Source of the DNA: JAYOEY01 sp038116945
GTDB taxonomy: Bacteria; Pseudomonadota; Alphaproteobacteria; MPNO01; UBA2964
Reading direction: 5' to 3'
NCBI GenBank assembly: GCA_038116945.1
Contig: JAYOEY010000012.1
Coordinates: 1-64,000, forward strand
DNA length: 64,000 nt
A program made the translations under genes and the position numbers. The number at the start of each line of letters is the position of its first letter. Position 1 is the first letter of the stretch. Positions 55,194 through 63,773 of this stretch are shown here, in pieces. The notes beneath the pieces are model-generated. The model worked only from the letters and a program-made list of their open reading frames with translations, had not been told where the DNA came from and ran no database searches.

Positions 55194-55922
55194 TCAACCC
55201 CCGAACAGCTGGTCCGCACCGGCGCGGAGCGACCAGTATTCCCATGCCCGGTCCATGCCGAGCGGGCTGAACTGGCGCTGGGTGCAGAGTTCGGCCTCGC
55301 CGGGTGTGAGCCTGTCGATGGTGCCGCCCATGCCGATTGCCTGAAGCTGGATCTTCGCATTGACCTGGAGGTAAACGGCGATGTTAACGGCTTCCTTGAT
55401 GCTGCTGCCGGCAACGACGCAGCCGTGGCGCTTCATCAGCGTCACGCGGCGGTCGCCCAGCGTTCTCGCGAGATCGCGACCCTGTTCCATGTTGACGACC
55501 AGGTGGTCGGTTTCGCCAAACTGATCGCGGATGTCCCAGAAATTGATGTCGGCGCCGATGACGCCGCAGGTGTGCATCATCGGGACGACGGGGGTATTCG
55601 TGTTGCCGAACGGTATCAGCTCGTAGGCGTGGTTGTGAATGACCGAATTGACGTCAGGTCTGGCTTCCATAACGGCGCCGTGAATGAAGCGCTCGCCATA
55701 GGGCGTGCGGTCGCGCAGGTCGATGGCCTCGCCGTCCAGCTTGAACTCGATCAAATCGTCCAGCGTGATCAGTTCCGGCGCGCGGGACCGGGACATCAGA
55801 TAGCGTTCCGGGTTGTCGGGATGACGCACGCTGACATGACCAAACGCGTCCACCACGCCTTCCCGAGCCAGAATACGGTTGGCGATGACAAGTTCCCGCA
55901 GTGCCTGCTGTAACGACTCCAT
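55194..55922 (-). CDS. Class II aldolase/adducin family protein
   Basis: 242 residues from the ATG at 55922 with AGGAG upstream. Metal-binding region SVIHNHAYELIPF (H-x-H) and the third His in LMKRHGCVVAGSSI. Family members are sugar-phosphate aldolases or decarboxylases. In operons with flavin hydroxylases, as here, decarboxylation of hydroxylated aromatic acids is a known role of this fold (for example HPA- and phthalate-type decarboxylases), but the substrate is not shown. Confidence 0.88.
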   Translation of the reverse strand: MESLQQALRELVIANRILAREGVVDAFGHVSVRHPDNPERYLMSRSRAPELITLDDLIEFKLDGEAIDLRDRTPYGERFIHGAVMEARPDVNSVIHNHAYELIPFGNTNTPVVPMMHTCGVIGADINFWDIRDQFGETDHLVVNMEQGRDLARTLGDRRVTLMKRHGCVVAGSSIKEAVNIAVYLQVNAKIQLQAIGMGGTIDRLTPGEAELCTQRQFSPLGMDRAWEYWSLRAGADQLFGG

Positions 55923-56064
55923 AAAACATTTCTCCTGTTGACGTCCGTTCCGTTGGCGGAAGTCTGACAGGAAAAACCCGACGATCAACTGTCTGGCAAC
56001 CGGACTGGTGCGAATGGCCGATCTGCGCCATTCTTCCGGCACCACGAATTCGGGAGAGAACGAC

Positions 56065-56991
56065 ATGAAAGCAGTGCGGATGACGGACTACGGGGGGCCG
56101 GAAGTTCTGGTCTACGAGGACGCCCCCGATCCTGTTGCGGGTGATGACGACCTGCTGGTGGAGGTTCATGCCGCGTCGGTCAATCCTGTCGACTGGAAGA
56201 TCAGGCAGGGCGGGCACCGCGCGTCGTCCTCAATCTCCATGCCGCACATCCTCGGTGTGGATTTCTCGGGCGTCGTGCGCGGCGTCGGCGCCAATGTTTC
56301 CGGATTTTCGGAAGGGGACGAGGTGTTCGGCGTGGGCGCGCAGAGCCGAGACGGCGGTTACGCAGAGATGCTCGCCATCGGCGCGAGCCAGGTTTCGTTC
56401 AAACCCGCCAGCCTGAGCCATGTCGAATCTGCTGCCATCGCCCTGACCGGCCTGACCGCGCTGTATTCGCTTGACGACTACGCGCACGTGGCGAAGGGCG
56501 AAACGGTGCTGATCCATGCCGGCGCCGGCGGGGTCGGCAGTTTCGGAATCCAGTACGCCAGGAGTGTCGGGGCGACCGTCTGGTCGACGGCGAGCGCGCA
56601 TAATATCGATTACGTCAAATCGCTCGGCGCCCACGAGGTGGTTGACTACAATGCGAACGACTTTACGAAGGTCGTGCCGCCCTGCGATGTGGTTTACGAC
56701 ACGATCGGCGGCGACGTTCACATCCGCAGTTTCGATGTGCTGAAGGACGGTGGTCGGTTCGTATATGTTACGCGCACGCCGGACGGGTTCCAGCCTCCCT
56801 CCAACGTCCAGTATCTGCGCCCTCAGGTCGACCGCGACGGCGCCCACATGAAGATGATTGCGGACATGGTTGCTGCCGGGACGGCATGGCCGCCCGAGAT
56901 CGAAATCATGGAGTTGAAGGACGCGGTGGCGGCGCACGAGAAGAGCGCGACCGGCCACGTACGCGGCAAGATCGTCTTCAAGGTCCGCTGA
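56065..56991 (+). CDS. Zinc-independent quinone oxidoreductase-like NADPH dehydrogenase (MDR family)
   Basis: 308 residues from the ATG at 56065 (GGGAGAG upstream). GroES-like N-terminal domain (VEVHAASVNPVDWKIR; GVDFSGVV) and a Rossmann domain with VLIHAGAGGVGSFGIQYAR. Zinc-ligand Cys/His sets of classical alcohol dehydrogenases are absent. Reduces quinones or activated alkenes. The enoyl-CoA hydratase-like gene follows after 5 bases. Confidence 0.9.
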   Translation: MKAVRMTDYGGPEVLVYEDAPDPVAGDDDLLVEVHAASVNPVDWKIRQGGHRASSSISMPHILGVDFSGVVRGVGANVSGFSEGDEVFGVGAQSRDGGYAEMLAIGASQVSFKPASLSHVESAAIALTGLTALYSLDDYAHVAKGETVLIHAGAGGVGSFGIQYARSVGATVWSTASAHNIDYVKSLGAHEVVDYNANDFTKVVPPCDVVYDTIGGDVHIRSFDVLKDGGRFVYVTRTPDGFQPPSNVQYLRPQVDRDGAHMKMIADMVAAGTAWPPEIEIMELKDAVAAHEKSATGHVRGKIVFKVR

Positions 56992-56996
56992 TCTTC

Positions 56997-57710
56997 ATGG
57001 CTGAGCCGGTTCTGCTGACGAAAGACGCCGACGGTGTCCGGACTCTTACGCTCAACCGGCCGGACAAGCGCAACGCGCTCGATTCCGCGCTGACCTTCGC
57101 GCTCGTCGAGGCGCTGGAGGCGGCGGGTACGGACCGGACCGTTCGGGCGGTGATCCTGACCGGGGCAGGGGCTGCGTTTTCCGCCGGAGCGGACATACGC
57201 GAGTTCCGGGGTCGGGAAGACAACGTCGCCGAACTGTCGCGCGCGCGGTCGGCCGCGTACCGAAAGCTGCTTGGGATGATCGGCGGTCTGCGCGTGCCGG
57301 TCATCGCTGCCGTCAACGGGTTCGCTCTCGGCGGAGGCTGCGCGCTCGCGATCGCCTGCGACATGGTGCTTGCGGCCGAGGGCGCGTCGTTCGGCTATCC
57401 CGAAATCCGCCACGGCTTTACCGCCGAAGGGATCGTTCCCGACCTGGTCAGGCAGGCGGGCCGCAAGGCGGCATTCGAGCTGATCATGACGGGGCGGGCG
57501 GTGTCCCCCGACGAGGCGCTTCGGATGGGGCTGGTCAATCGCGTCGTGCCGGACCTGACGCTGGCCGACGCCGCGCTGGAACTGGGGCGCGCATTCGCGG
57601 GGTATGATGGCGATGCGCTCCATCGCATGAAGAAGATCTTGCACGAGGTCGCCGACATGCCCGTGGCGGAGGGTATCGCACTGGTCGACAGGCTCAAGGG
57701 GCGAGAGTAG
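56997..57710 (+). CDS. Enoyl-CoA hydratase/isomerase family protein
   Basis: 237 residues, slightly short for the family (about 260). Crotonase oxyanion-hole motifs AAFSAGADIREF and VNGFALGGGCALAIACDMVL, then FGYPEIRHGF where the second catalytic Glu usually sits. The ATG at 56997 is six bases after the oxidoreductase stop. It hydrates or isomerises CoA thioesters, possibly late in the aromatic pathway. Confidence 0.9.
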   Translation: MAEPVLLTKDADGVRTLTLNRPDKRNALDSALTFALVEALEAAGTDRTVRAVILTGAGAAFSAGADIREFRGREDNVAELSRARSAAYRKLLGMIGGLRVPVIAAVNGFALGGGCALAIACDMVLAAEGASFGYPEIRHGFTAEGIVPDLVRQAGRKAAFELIMTGRAVSPDEALRMGLVNRVVPDLTLADAALELGRAFAGYDGDALHRMKKILHEVADMPVAEGIALVDRLKGRE

Positions 57711-57720
57711 AGGGCGCAGA

Positions 57721-58842
57721 CTACTCCGCCGCAGCGCTTGCAGAGTTGCCGAGCGCCTCGTTGACCCGCGGCATGACCTGTTCCGCCATAAGCTGCAGCG
57801 ATTTCTTGGTCAGAGCCTCGTCGACCCAATCCATCCCGGCGATCACCAACTCGCCAAACGGGCCGGTGACTTCCTGGAAGGCGAGGATCTGGTCGACGAC
57901 CGAATTGACGGAGCCGCAGATCACCAGATCGTCCAGCACACGGTCCAGCGTGACGGCGTCGTCGGGCTCTTCCCGATTGTGCTTGAACACGGCCTGGCGA
58001 CCGCCCTTGGTCAGCTTGTAAAGAAGCTGCTTGTAATAGAAGCGGTAGGGGCTGTTCTCGTCGGTCTTGCCATAGGCGCGGGCAAGACCATCGTCGTCTT
58101 CAGTAACGAAAACCGTCCGGGCGATGCGCCAGTCCGAAACCTTCGGCTCGCGACCGGCGTTCCGGCAGCCTTCCGCGTAATTGGCCCAGTGGGTTGCTGC
58201 CCACTTGTCGATCAGGAAGTTGGCCGACAGCGGGTGAAAATCCTGTTCGCCCATCAGCGTGACGCCCTTCGAGAAGGGGGCGACGACGGTGCCGACGATT
58301 TCCGGTCGCGGCTGCTGGTAGGGTTTCCGCATGACGCCGGTGCCGTAGGGCAGGTCGAGGGTTTTTTCCGTCGTGACCTTGTAGCGGTTGTCGGGAAAAT
58401 CGATGCTGTAGGGCGGGTCGCGTTTCCAGATTTCCAGAATTACCTGAACGGATTCGGCGAACATCTTGTTGATGTCTTCGTCGAAAATATCAAGGACTTC
58501 CCGGTCCGAGCGGAGTGTGCCGGGACTGACGCCGAGGATAAAACGGCCTTCCGCCAGATGATCGAACATGGCCGCGTGGCTTGCGACAAGAACCGGGTGG
58601 GTATGGGTCAGGTTCGACGTGCCGGTGCCGAGGATGATGTTTTCCGTGTGGTGGATCAGCGTCGCCAGGAACAGCATCGAGCTGGTGATGTTTTCCGCAT
58701 CGTCGGTCAGATGTTCGCCGACGAAGGCGTCGTGATAGCCCAGCCTGTCGCACAGGATGATGGTCTCGCGATCCTCCTTGAGGGTCTGGGTGTAGTTCCG
58801 ATCCATCGGGTGCATCGGCATGGTGAAGTAGCCCAGGCGCAT
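57721..58842 (-). CDS. LLM-class (luciferase-like) flavin-dependent oxidoreductase
   Basis: 373 residues of the bacterial-luciferase TIM-barrel fold: MRLGYFTMPMHP at the start, CDRLGYHDAFVGEHL, HPVLVASHAAMFDHLAEGRF and LGVSPGTLRSD. Uses FMNH2 or F420 to oxidise substrates; relatives include alkanesulfonate (SsuD) and nitrilotriacetate monooxygenases. AGGAGA precedes the ATG. Last gene of the minus-strand run 61343-57721. Confidence 0.9.
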   Translation of the reverse strand: MRLGYFTMPMHPMDRNYTQTLKEDRETIILCDRLGYHDAFVGEHLTDDAENITSSMLFLATLIHHTENIILGTGTSNLTHTHPVLVASHAAMFDHLAEGRFILGVSPGTLRSDREVLDIFDEDINKMFAESVQVILEIWKRDPPYSIDFPDNRYKVTTEKTLDLPYGTGVMRKPYQQPRPEIVGTVVAPFSKGVTLMGEQDFHPLSANFLIDKWAATHWANYAEGCRNAGREPKVSDWRIARTVFVTEDDDGLARAYGKTDENSPYRFYYKQLLYKLTKGGRQAVFKHNREEPDDAVTLDRVLDDLVICGSVNSVVDQILAFQEVTGPFGELVIAGMDWVDEALTKKSLQLMAEQVMPRVNEALGNSASAAAE

Positions 58843-58889
58843 GGCGGTCTCCTGATTTTCGGTACTGGCAGCTTAACGGCCGAGGCTGC

Positions 58890-59603
58890 TCAGGTCACCA
58901 GCCTGTTCAGCATGATGGCCGTCGGGCCCGGCATGGTTGCCATCGGGAAATGCCAGGTATCGAGGGTTTCCGCGGTCCAGCCAGGCTCGTTGGCCGCCCA
59001 GTCGCGATATTCCCGGAATTTGTGTGAGTTGTTGCGTGCGGCGAAGACATAGGTCTTTCGCGGTACGTTCCTGAACGCGCCCGTAAGGGAAATCGGCTGC
59101 AACAGCGCGTTCAGCGGGTGAGGGCACATGCGGTTGAGAAAATTCTCGCGCTCCGTCTCGTCCTCGATCCCGGTTTCGAGTACCAGCGTTTGCGGCACCC
59201 GATACCCGTCGCCATGTTCCTCGGCGAGGCCGATGACGGTTTTCTTTCTCTCGGCGGAGACGATATCGAGCATGGCTTCTCCGTTCTCCGGCAGGGCCGC
59301 ATCGATATAGATCAGGGCCCGCAGCTTTTCGGGGACGCGGTCGGCGACCCCGGTGACCACCATTCCGGCGTATGAATGGCCGACCAGCGAGACATCGTCG
59401 AGCATCTCGTATTCCATCAGCCCGATGACGTCCTGGATATGGGTTTCGAGCGTGACGTCGGGTCCGATCAGGTGCCCGCGTTCGCCGCAGCCCGTGAGCG
59501 TCGGGATAAACACGTCATGGCCCGCGGCGCGGAGCCTGCGGGCGACGCCGCGCCACTGCCAGCCGCCGCCCCATGCGCCGTGTACCAGAACGAAATTCGT
59601 CAT
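58890..59603 (-). CDS. Alpha/beta-hydrolase (MES-like esterase class)
   Basis: 237 residues. Begins FVLVHGAWGGGWQW, nucleophile elbow LVGHSYAG (Ser), family His in DTWHFPMA near the end. The plant-esterase-like small hydrolase type. AGGAGG lies just before the ATG and overlaps the reductase stop, so translation follows that gene closely. Confidence 0.88.
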   Translation of the reverse strand: MTNFVLVHGAWGGGWQWRGVARRLRAAGHDVFIPTLTGCGERGHLIGPDVTLETHIQDVIGLMEYEMLDDVSLVGHSYAGMVVTGVADRVPEKLRALIYIDAALPENGEAMLDIVSAERKKTVIGLAEEHGDGYRVPQTLVLETGIEDETERENFLNRMCPHPLNALLQPISLTGAFRNVPRKTYVFAARNNSHKFREYRDWAANEPGWTAETLDTWHFPMATMPGPTAIMLNRLVT

Positions 59604-59613
59604 TTTTTCCTCC

Positions 59614-60672
59614 TTAAGCCGGCCTGGCGCCGGCATGGGCCGCTGCGACCAGTTCGCGCGTGTCCTTGAACGGGGTGGCACGGGGATTTGGAAATTTCAT
59701 CGCGGAAATGGTTTCCGCTGCTGCGTCGATCCCGTCTTCCGGCATGCCGACCGCACCGAATCCCGTATCGAGCCCCAGCCGGACGAGCAGGTCGTAGAGC
59801 CCACCCGCGGCATCGTCCGTTCCCATGGCCTGTTCGATCGCGCGCATCGCCTCGGGTGCGGCGTTCCGGTTGTAGGCGATGGCATAGGGCACGGCGATCG
59901 AATGGCAACGCGCGTGGTCCAGCCAGAACTTGCTGCGCACCCGCTGCGCCAGGACGTGCTCGAGCCCGGACGTCGCCCTGAACGCGGCCGCAAGCCATGC
60001 GGCATAGAGCACTTCCGTACGCGCTTCGATATCCGCCGGGTCATCGACGATCTTCGGCAGGTTTTCCGCCAGCCGTTTGATCGCCTCCTCGGACATGCGC
60101 TGGATGACGGGATTCGTATCCGGTCCGTAGAGGGACTCTGTCGCGTGGGCCATGGCGTTCATGCCGCTCGCCGCTGAGACCCGCGGCGGCAGGTCGAGCG
60201 TCAGGTCGGGGTCGTAGATGACGGTCGCGGGCAGGGCTGCGTCCGAGTTGCCGCCCCGCCGCGTTTCGCCCCCGCCGACATACCAGTTGTTGGCCATTTC
60301 AGAGCCGGAATAGGTGGTGACGACAGAGATCAGCGTCTTTTCCGTCTCCGCCGCCCAGGCCTTGCCGAGCCCGATGGGCGATCCGCCGCCCAGCGCGATA
60401 ACGCAATCCGCGCCCGCGTCCTCGACGTCCTGCCTTAGTTTCGCGTATGCCGATTCTGGCATGTTGGGTTCCGAAGCATCCGAGACGCCGGCCCGGTTGC
60501 CGCCGATTTCCGATGACAGCTCCTCGGCCAGCGCGCGGCCGCGGGGCGAGGTCAGGATCAGCGCACGTTCCGCTGAAACGAGGTCGAGCTCTTCACGCAG
60601 ACGGTGAACCGTTCCGCGTCCGAACAGGATCCGTGCCGTAAATCCCTGGTAGGCGAAGCTGCCGATGCTCAT
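59614..60672 (-). CDS. Maleylacetate reductase (iron-containing alcohol dehydrogenase family)
   Basis: 352 residues, the usual length for maleylacetate reductases. Nucleotide-binding region VIALGGGSPIGLGKAWA, GSEMANNWYV, and metal-binding His in NAMAHATESLYGP and CHSIAVPYA. Reduces maleylacetate to 3-oxoadipate with NAD(P)H in chlorocatechol, resorcinol and hydroxyquinol pathways. It overlaps the dienelactone hydrolase by ATGA, and that enzyme makes maleylacetate, which supports the assignment. Confidence 0.92.
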   Translation of the reverse strand: MSIGSFAYQGFTARILFGRGTVHRLREELDLVSAERALILTSPRGRALAEELSSEIGGNRAGVSDASEPNMPESAYAKLRQDVEDAGADCVIALGGGSPIGLGKAWAAETEKTLISVVTTYSGSEMANNWYVGGGETRRGGNSDAALPATVIYDPDLTLDLPPRVSAASGMNAMAHATESLYGPDTNPVIQRMSEEAIKRLAENLPKIVDDPADIEARTEVLYAAWLAAAFRATSGLEHVLAQRVRSKFWLDHARCHSIAVPYAIAYNRNAAPEAMRAIEQAMGTDDAAGGLYDLLVRLGLDTGFGAVGMPEDGIDAAAETISAMKFPNPRATPFKDTRELVAAAHAGARPA

Positions 60673-61343
60673 GCGCCGAACTGTTCCCGCAGGAACGTCA
60701 GCGACCGCTGCCAGGCGAGTGCCGATGCCTCCGCATGGTGGTCGCCGACCTGTTCCGGATTGAAGAACGCGTGACCGGCACCGGGATAGACGTAAATCGT
60801 CACGTCGGGATTCTCCGCCTGTATCTTTTCGATATCGGGCACCGGGACGACGCGGTCGGTGTCGCCGTAATGCATGATGGTAGGACAGTTCGGATGCTGG
60901 TCGAGCCGTTGCGCGACATGGCTGCCGTAAAAATTGACCTGCGCGTCGAAAGCGAGCCTGTCGCTCGCCGTCCAGGCCCAGCTCCCGCCGGTGCAGAAGC
61001 CCGAAATCGCGACCTTTCCATACTCTGCCAGTGCGAGGCGGCAGGCTTCGATGTCGGACAGGATCTGTTGGTCGGTGATGGCGGCATAGTTGAGCCGGCC
61101 GGCTTCGACGCCCTCATGGCCGTAAGGATGGACCAGACCCGGTCCGGCCCGGTCGAACAGGGACGGCGCGATGGCTGCGAATCCTTCCCCGGCCCAGCCG
61201 TCGCACACGTCGCCCATATGCGACGTCAGGCCGAACACGGCATGCAGCACGACGATCCCGCCGATCGCATCGCCGTCGGGCACGGCCTGCCAGGCATCCA
61301 GCCGGTGGCCGTCAGAAGCCGTTATCGTCGTACGTACCGCCAT
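60669..61343 (-). CDS. Dienelactone hydrolase (carboxymethylenebutenolidase-like), paralog 2
   Basis: 224 residues from the ATG at 61343 (GGGGAGGA upstream), close to known dienelactone hydrolases (about 235). Nucleophile elbow GFCTGG with Cys, Asp in GDTDRVVPVPD and His in GAGHAFFNP. Opens dienelactones to maleylacetate, feeding the reductase downstream. First gene of the operon ending at 57721. Confidence 0.9.
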   Translation of the reverse strand: MAVRTTITASDGHRLDAWQAVPDGDAIGGIVVLHAVFGLTSHMGDVCDGWAGEGFAAIAPSLFDRAGPGLVHPYGHEGVEAGRLNYAAITDQQILSDIEACRLALAEYGKVAISGFCTGGSWAWTASDRLAFDAQVNFYGSHVAQRLDQHPNCPTIMHYGDTDRVVPVPDIEKIQAENPDVTIYVYPGAGHAFFNPEQVGDHHAEASALAWQRSLTFLREQFGA

Positions 61344-61495
61344 TGGAATCCTCCCCGGAGCCAGTTCCCGAAACACATCGCACGCCATTCGACGACAGGC
61401 AACATCGCCGCATCCCCCTTGACGTGGCATCGGCCGCCGCCTATCCCGCTGGACCTGTCGTGTATGGATGAATTTGGATTACAGGGAGAAATTTC
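61344..61495. promoter_or_regulatory. Divergent intergenic region before dienelactone hydrolase and MetE-core 4
   Basis: About 150 bases between divergent genes with no reading frame of note. Only the ribosome sites at both ends are clear. Promoters for both operons are expected here but none could be fixed. Confidence 0.3.
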
Positions 61496-62641
61496 ATGGC
61501 CGACCGCAAACCGCCCTTCAGGGCCGATATCGTAGGAAGCTATCTGCGTCCCGAACGCCTGAAAGAGGCGCGCCGCCGCGCCGGACTCGAACTCGATTCC
61601 ACAGCGGACGATCAGGGCGGCGGTGCAATCACAATGGAAGAATTGCGGGCCATAGAGGACGAATGTATCCGTGAGGTGGTATCGTTTCAGGAGGATCTGG
61701 GGCTCAAGGTGGTAACGGACGGTGAGTTCCGGCGCGGTTCCTGGGCCTACGACGCGATCGGAAATTTCGAGGGGATCAACCTGCGCAAGCAGGACGGCAG
61801 CTACGGCGCGACCTTCGTGTCGGGCTTCCAGCCGCCGATCGCCCATGCCGACGGCAAGGTGGGCCGCAGGGAAGGCGGGATCGTTCTTCAGGACTACCTG
61901 TTCACCAGCGCGCTGACCGACCGGGTGGTCAAAGCCACCATGCCGTCGCCGACGCTGATGTTCGTGCGCGGCGGTCGCGAAGCGGTCAACAGGGAGGTCT
62001 ATCCGGATCTCGAGGAATTTTTCCATGACCTGACGCAGGCCTATCGCGACGAGATCGCCGATCTTGCAAATGCCGGCGCGACCTACGTGCAGATCGACAA
62101 CACCGACGCGGCGCTTTTGTGCGATCCCAAATTCCAGGAAGCGTCGCGCCGCAAGGGGCTGGAGCCAAAAGACCAGATCAAGCTGCAGGGGCGACTCGTC
62201 AGCGACGCGACGCGCGGCCGGCCCGACAACATGACCGTCAGCATGCATATGTGCCGAGGCAACAGCGCCGGCGCGTGGCTGGCCGAAGGCAGCTACGATT
62301 TTATCGCCGAAACCCTGTTCAACGAATTCGATGTCGACGCGTTTTTCATGGAGTACGACAGCGAGCGGGCGGGCGATTTTACGCCGCTGCGCTTTGTCCG
62401 CGACGACAGCGTCGTGGTGCTGGGGCTGGTGACAACCAAGACGCCGGAAAACGATCCGAAGGACGTGATTCTGCGGCGGATTGAGGAAGCGACGAAATAC
62501 GTGAAACTCGACAATCTGTGCCTCAGCCCGCAATGCGGCTTTGCCAGCGCGGCGCGCGGCAACCCGATCAGTTTCGATGACCAGAAGCGGAAACTCGAGC
62601 TGATCATGGAGGTCGCCGATGAGGTGTGGGGAGAGGCCTGA
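61496..62641 (+). CDS. MetE C-terminal-domain-like methyltransferase, paralog 4
   Basis: 381 residues, catalytic barrel only. Starts RADIVGSYLRPERLKEARR. Zinc ligands: HMC in SMHMCRGN, the Glu in FFMEYDSERAGDF and the Cys in SPQCGFAS. Different from paralogs 2 and 3 in the start motif (GSYLRP rather than GSLPRP). Upstream of and in line with a TAXI receptor, again pairing a MetE-core enzyme with a binding protein. Confidence 0.86.
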   Translation: MADRKPPFRADIVGSYLRPERLKEARRRAGLELDSTADDQGGGAITMEELRAIEDECIREVVSFQEDLGLKVVTDGEFRRGSWAYDAIGNFEGINLRKQDGSYGATFVSGFQPPIAHADGKVGRREGGIVLQDYLFTSALTDRVVKATMPSPTLMFVRGGREAVNREVYPDLEEFFHDLTQAYRDEIADLANAGATYVQIDNTDAALLCDPKFQEASRRKGLEPKDQIKLQGRLVSDATRGRPDNMTVSMHMCRGNSAGAWLAEGSYDFIAETLFNEFDVDAFFMEYDSERAGDFTPLRFVRDDSVVVLGLVTTKTPENDPKDVILRRIEEATKYVKLDNLCLSPQCGFASAARGNPISFDDQKRKLELIMEVADEVWGEA

Positions 62642-62652
62642 TACCTAACCTG

Positions 62653-62682
62653 TTGACAGGGAGCATGGCCTCTGCCTGAAAT
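62653..62682 (+). promoter_or_regulatory. Possible sigma-70 promoter for the TAXI receptor
   Basis: A perfect TTGACA at 62653-62658 followed after 18 bases by TGAAAT (62677-62682), four of six matches to TATAAT, 42 bases before the receptor ATG. It would let the TRAP genes be expressed apart from the MetE-core gene. Confidence 0.35.
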
Positions 62683-62724
62683 GTCGCAATCTGAAACGAA
62701 AGATTTCAACAAGGGAGATTTCAC

Positions 62725-63738
62725 ATGAAACGTACAATCAAGGCTCTGGCTCTCGGTGCCGCGGCCGTCGCGATGGCGGCGACAACCGCCGCGGAAGCAA
62801 AGCTTAAACGCATTACCATCGGTTCGAACGCCCAGGGGTCGGTGTTCTTTCTTCTGGCGAGCGGCTTCGCCAAGGAATTCCAGCAGAAGCTCAAGATCCG
62901 TTCCACGGCGCAGCCGCATGCGGGCTCGACCGTCTATCTGCCGGTCGTCAACAAGGGCGAAATCACGCTGGGTCTCAACAATTCGATGGACTCCGGGGCC
63001 GCCGCCCGCGGCACCGCGCCGTTCAAGAGCAAGCTCAGGAACATCCGCGCCATTGCGCGCGTCTGGGTCATCCCCTACGGCATGATGGTCAAGACCGACT
63101 CGGGCATCAAGAAAGTCAGCGATCTCAAGGGCAAGAAGGTCGTCACGACGACCGGGCCGATCGTCAACCTGACCAACCTGAACATTGCCTATCTGCATTC
63201 CGGCGGCCTTGGGCTTAACGACATCACGGCCATCAAGTCGGGCGGTATCGTGGATAACATCAACAAGGTGGTCGAAGGTCGCGCCGATGCAGCGGCCGTT
63301 GCGCTCGGCATGCCGGCTGTCCGCAAGGCCCATGCCAGCGTCCCGGGCGGCATCCGCATCCTTCCGCTTGGCGCCGGAGGCAGCGACTCGTTCCTCGACC
63401 GCGAAGTTCCCGGCTCGCGCGGGATCACCCAGGGACCAGGCAAGACCCGCCCGTTCCTCACCGAGCCGACGCGGATTGCTGCATTCGACGCCTATCTGAA
63501 TGCCGGCAAGGCGGTGAACGCGGATGACGCCTACATGATCATCAAGACGCTGCACTCCAACTGGAAAGCCCTGCAGAAAGCCTATGGCCCGCTGCGCGGC
63601 GTTCCGCAGGACCAGGTTTGCCCGCCGACCAACCCGCACCCCTATCACGCGGGCGTGGTGAAGTACCTGAAGGAGGTAAAACTCTGGACGGCCGCCCATG
63701 AAAAGCAGCAGCAGGCGGCAATCGCGGCGGCAAAGTAG
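62725..63738 (+). CDS. TAXI-family TRAP transporter solute receptor
   Basis: 337 residues. Signal peptide ALALGAAAVAMAATTAAEA, then ITIGSNAQGSVFFLLASGFA and the TAXI-type middle (VNKGEITLGLNNSMDSGAA). Periplasmic receptor of a TRAP transporter, which uses the ion gradient to import organic acids. AAGGGAG precedes the ATG. The permease gene starts 35 bases after the stop. Confidence 0.9.
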   Translation: MKRTIKALALGAAAVAMAATTAAEAKLKRITIGSNAQGSVFFLLASGFAKEFQQKLKIRSTAQPHAGSTVYLPVVNKGEITLGLNNSMDSGAAARGTAPFKSKLRNIRAIARVWVIPYGMMVKTDSGIKKVSDLKGKKVVTTTGPIVNLTNLNIAYLHSGGLGLNDITAIKSGGIVDNINKVVEGRADAAAVALGMPAVRKAHASVPGGIRILPLGAGGSDSFLDREVPGSRGITQGPGKTRPFLTEPTRIAAFDAYLNAGKAVNADDAYMIIKTLHSNWKALQKAYGPLRGVPQDQVCPPTNPHPYHAGVVKYLKEVKLWTAAHEKQQQAAIAAAK

Positions 63739-63773
63739 TCGGCATTGAACACCCGTAACGCACAGGGCTGGAT

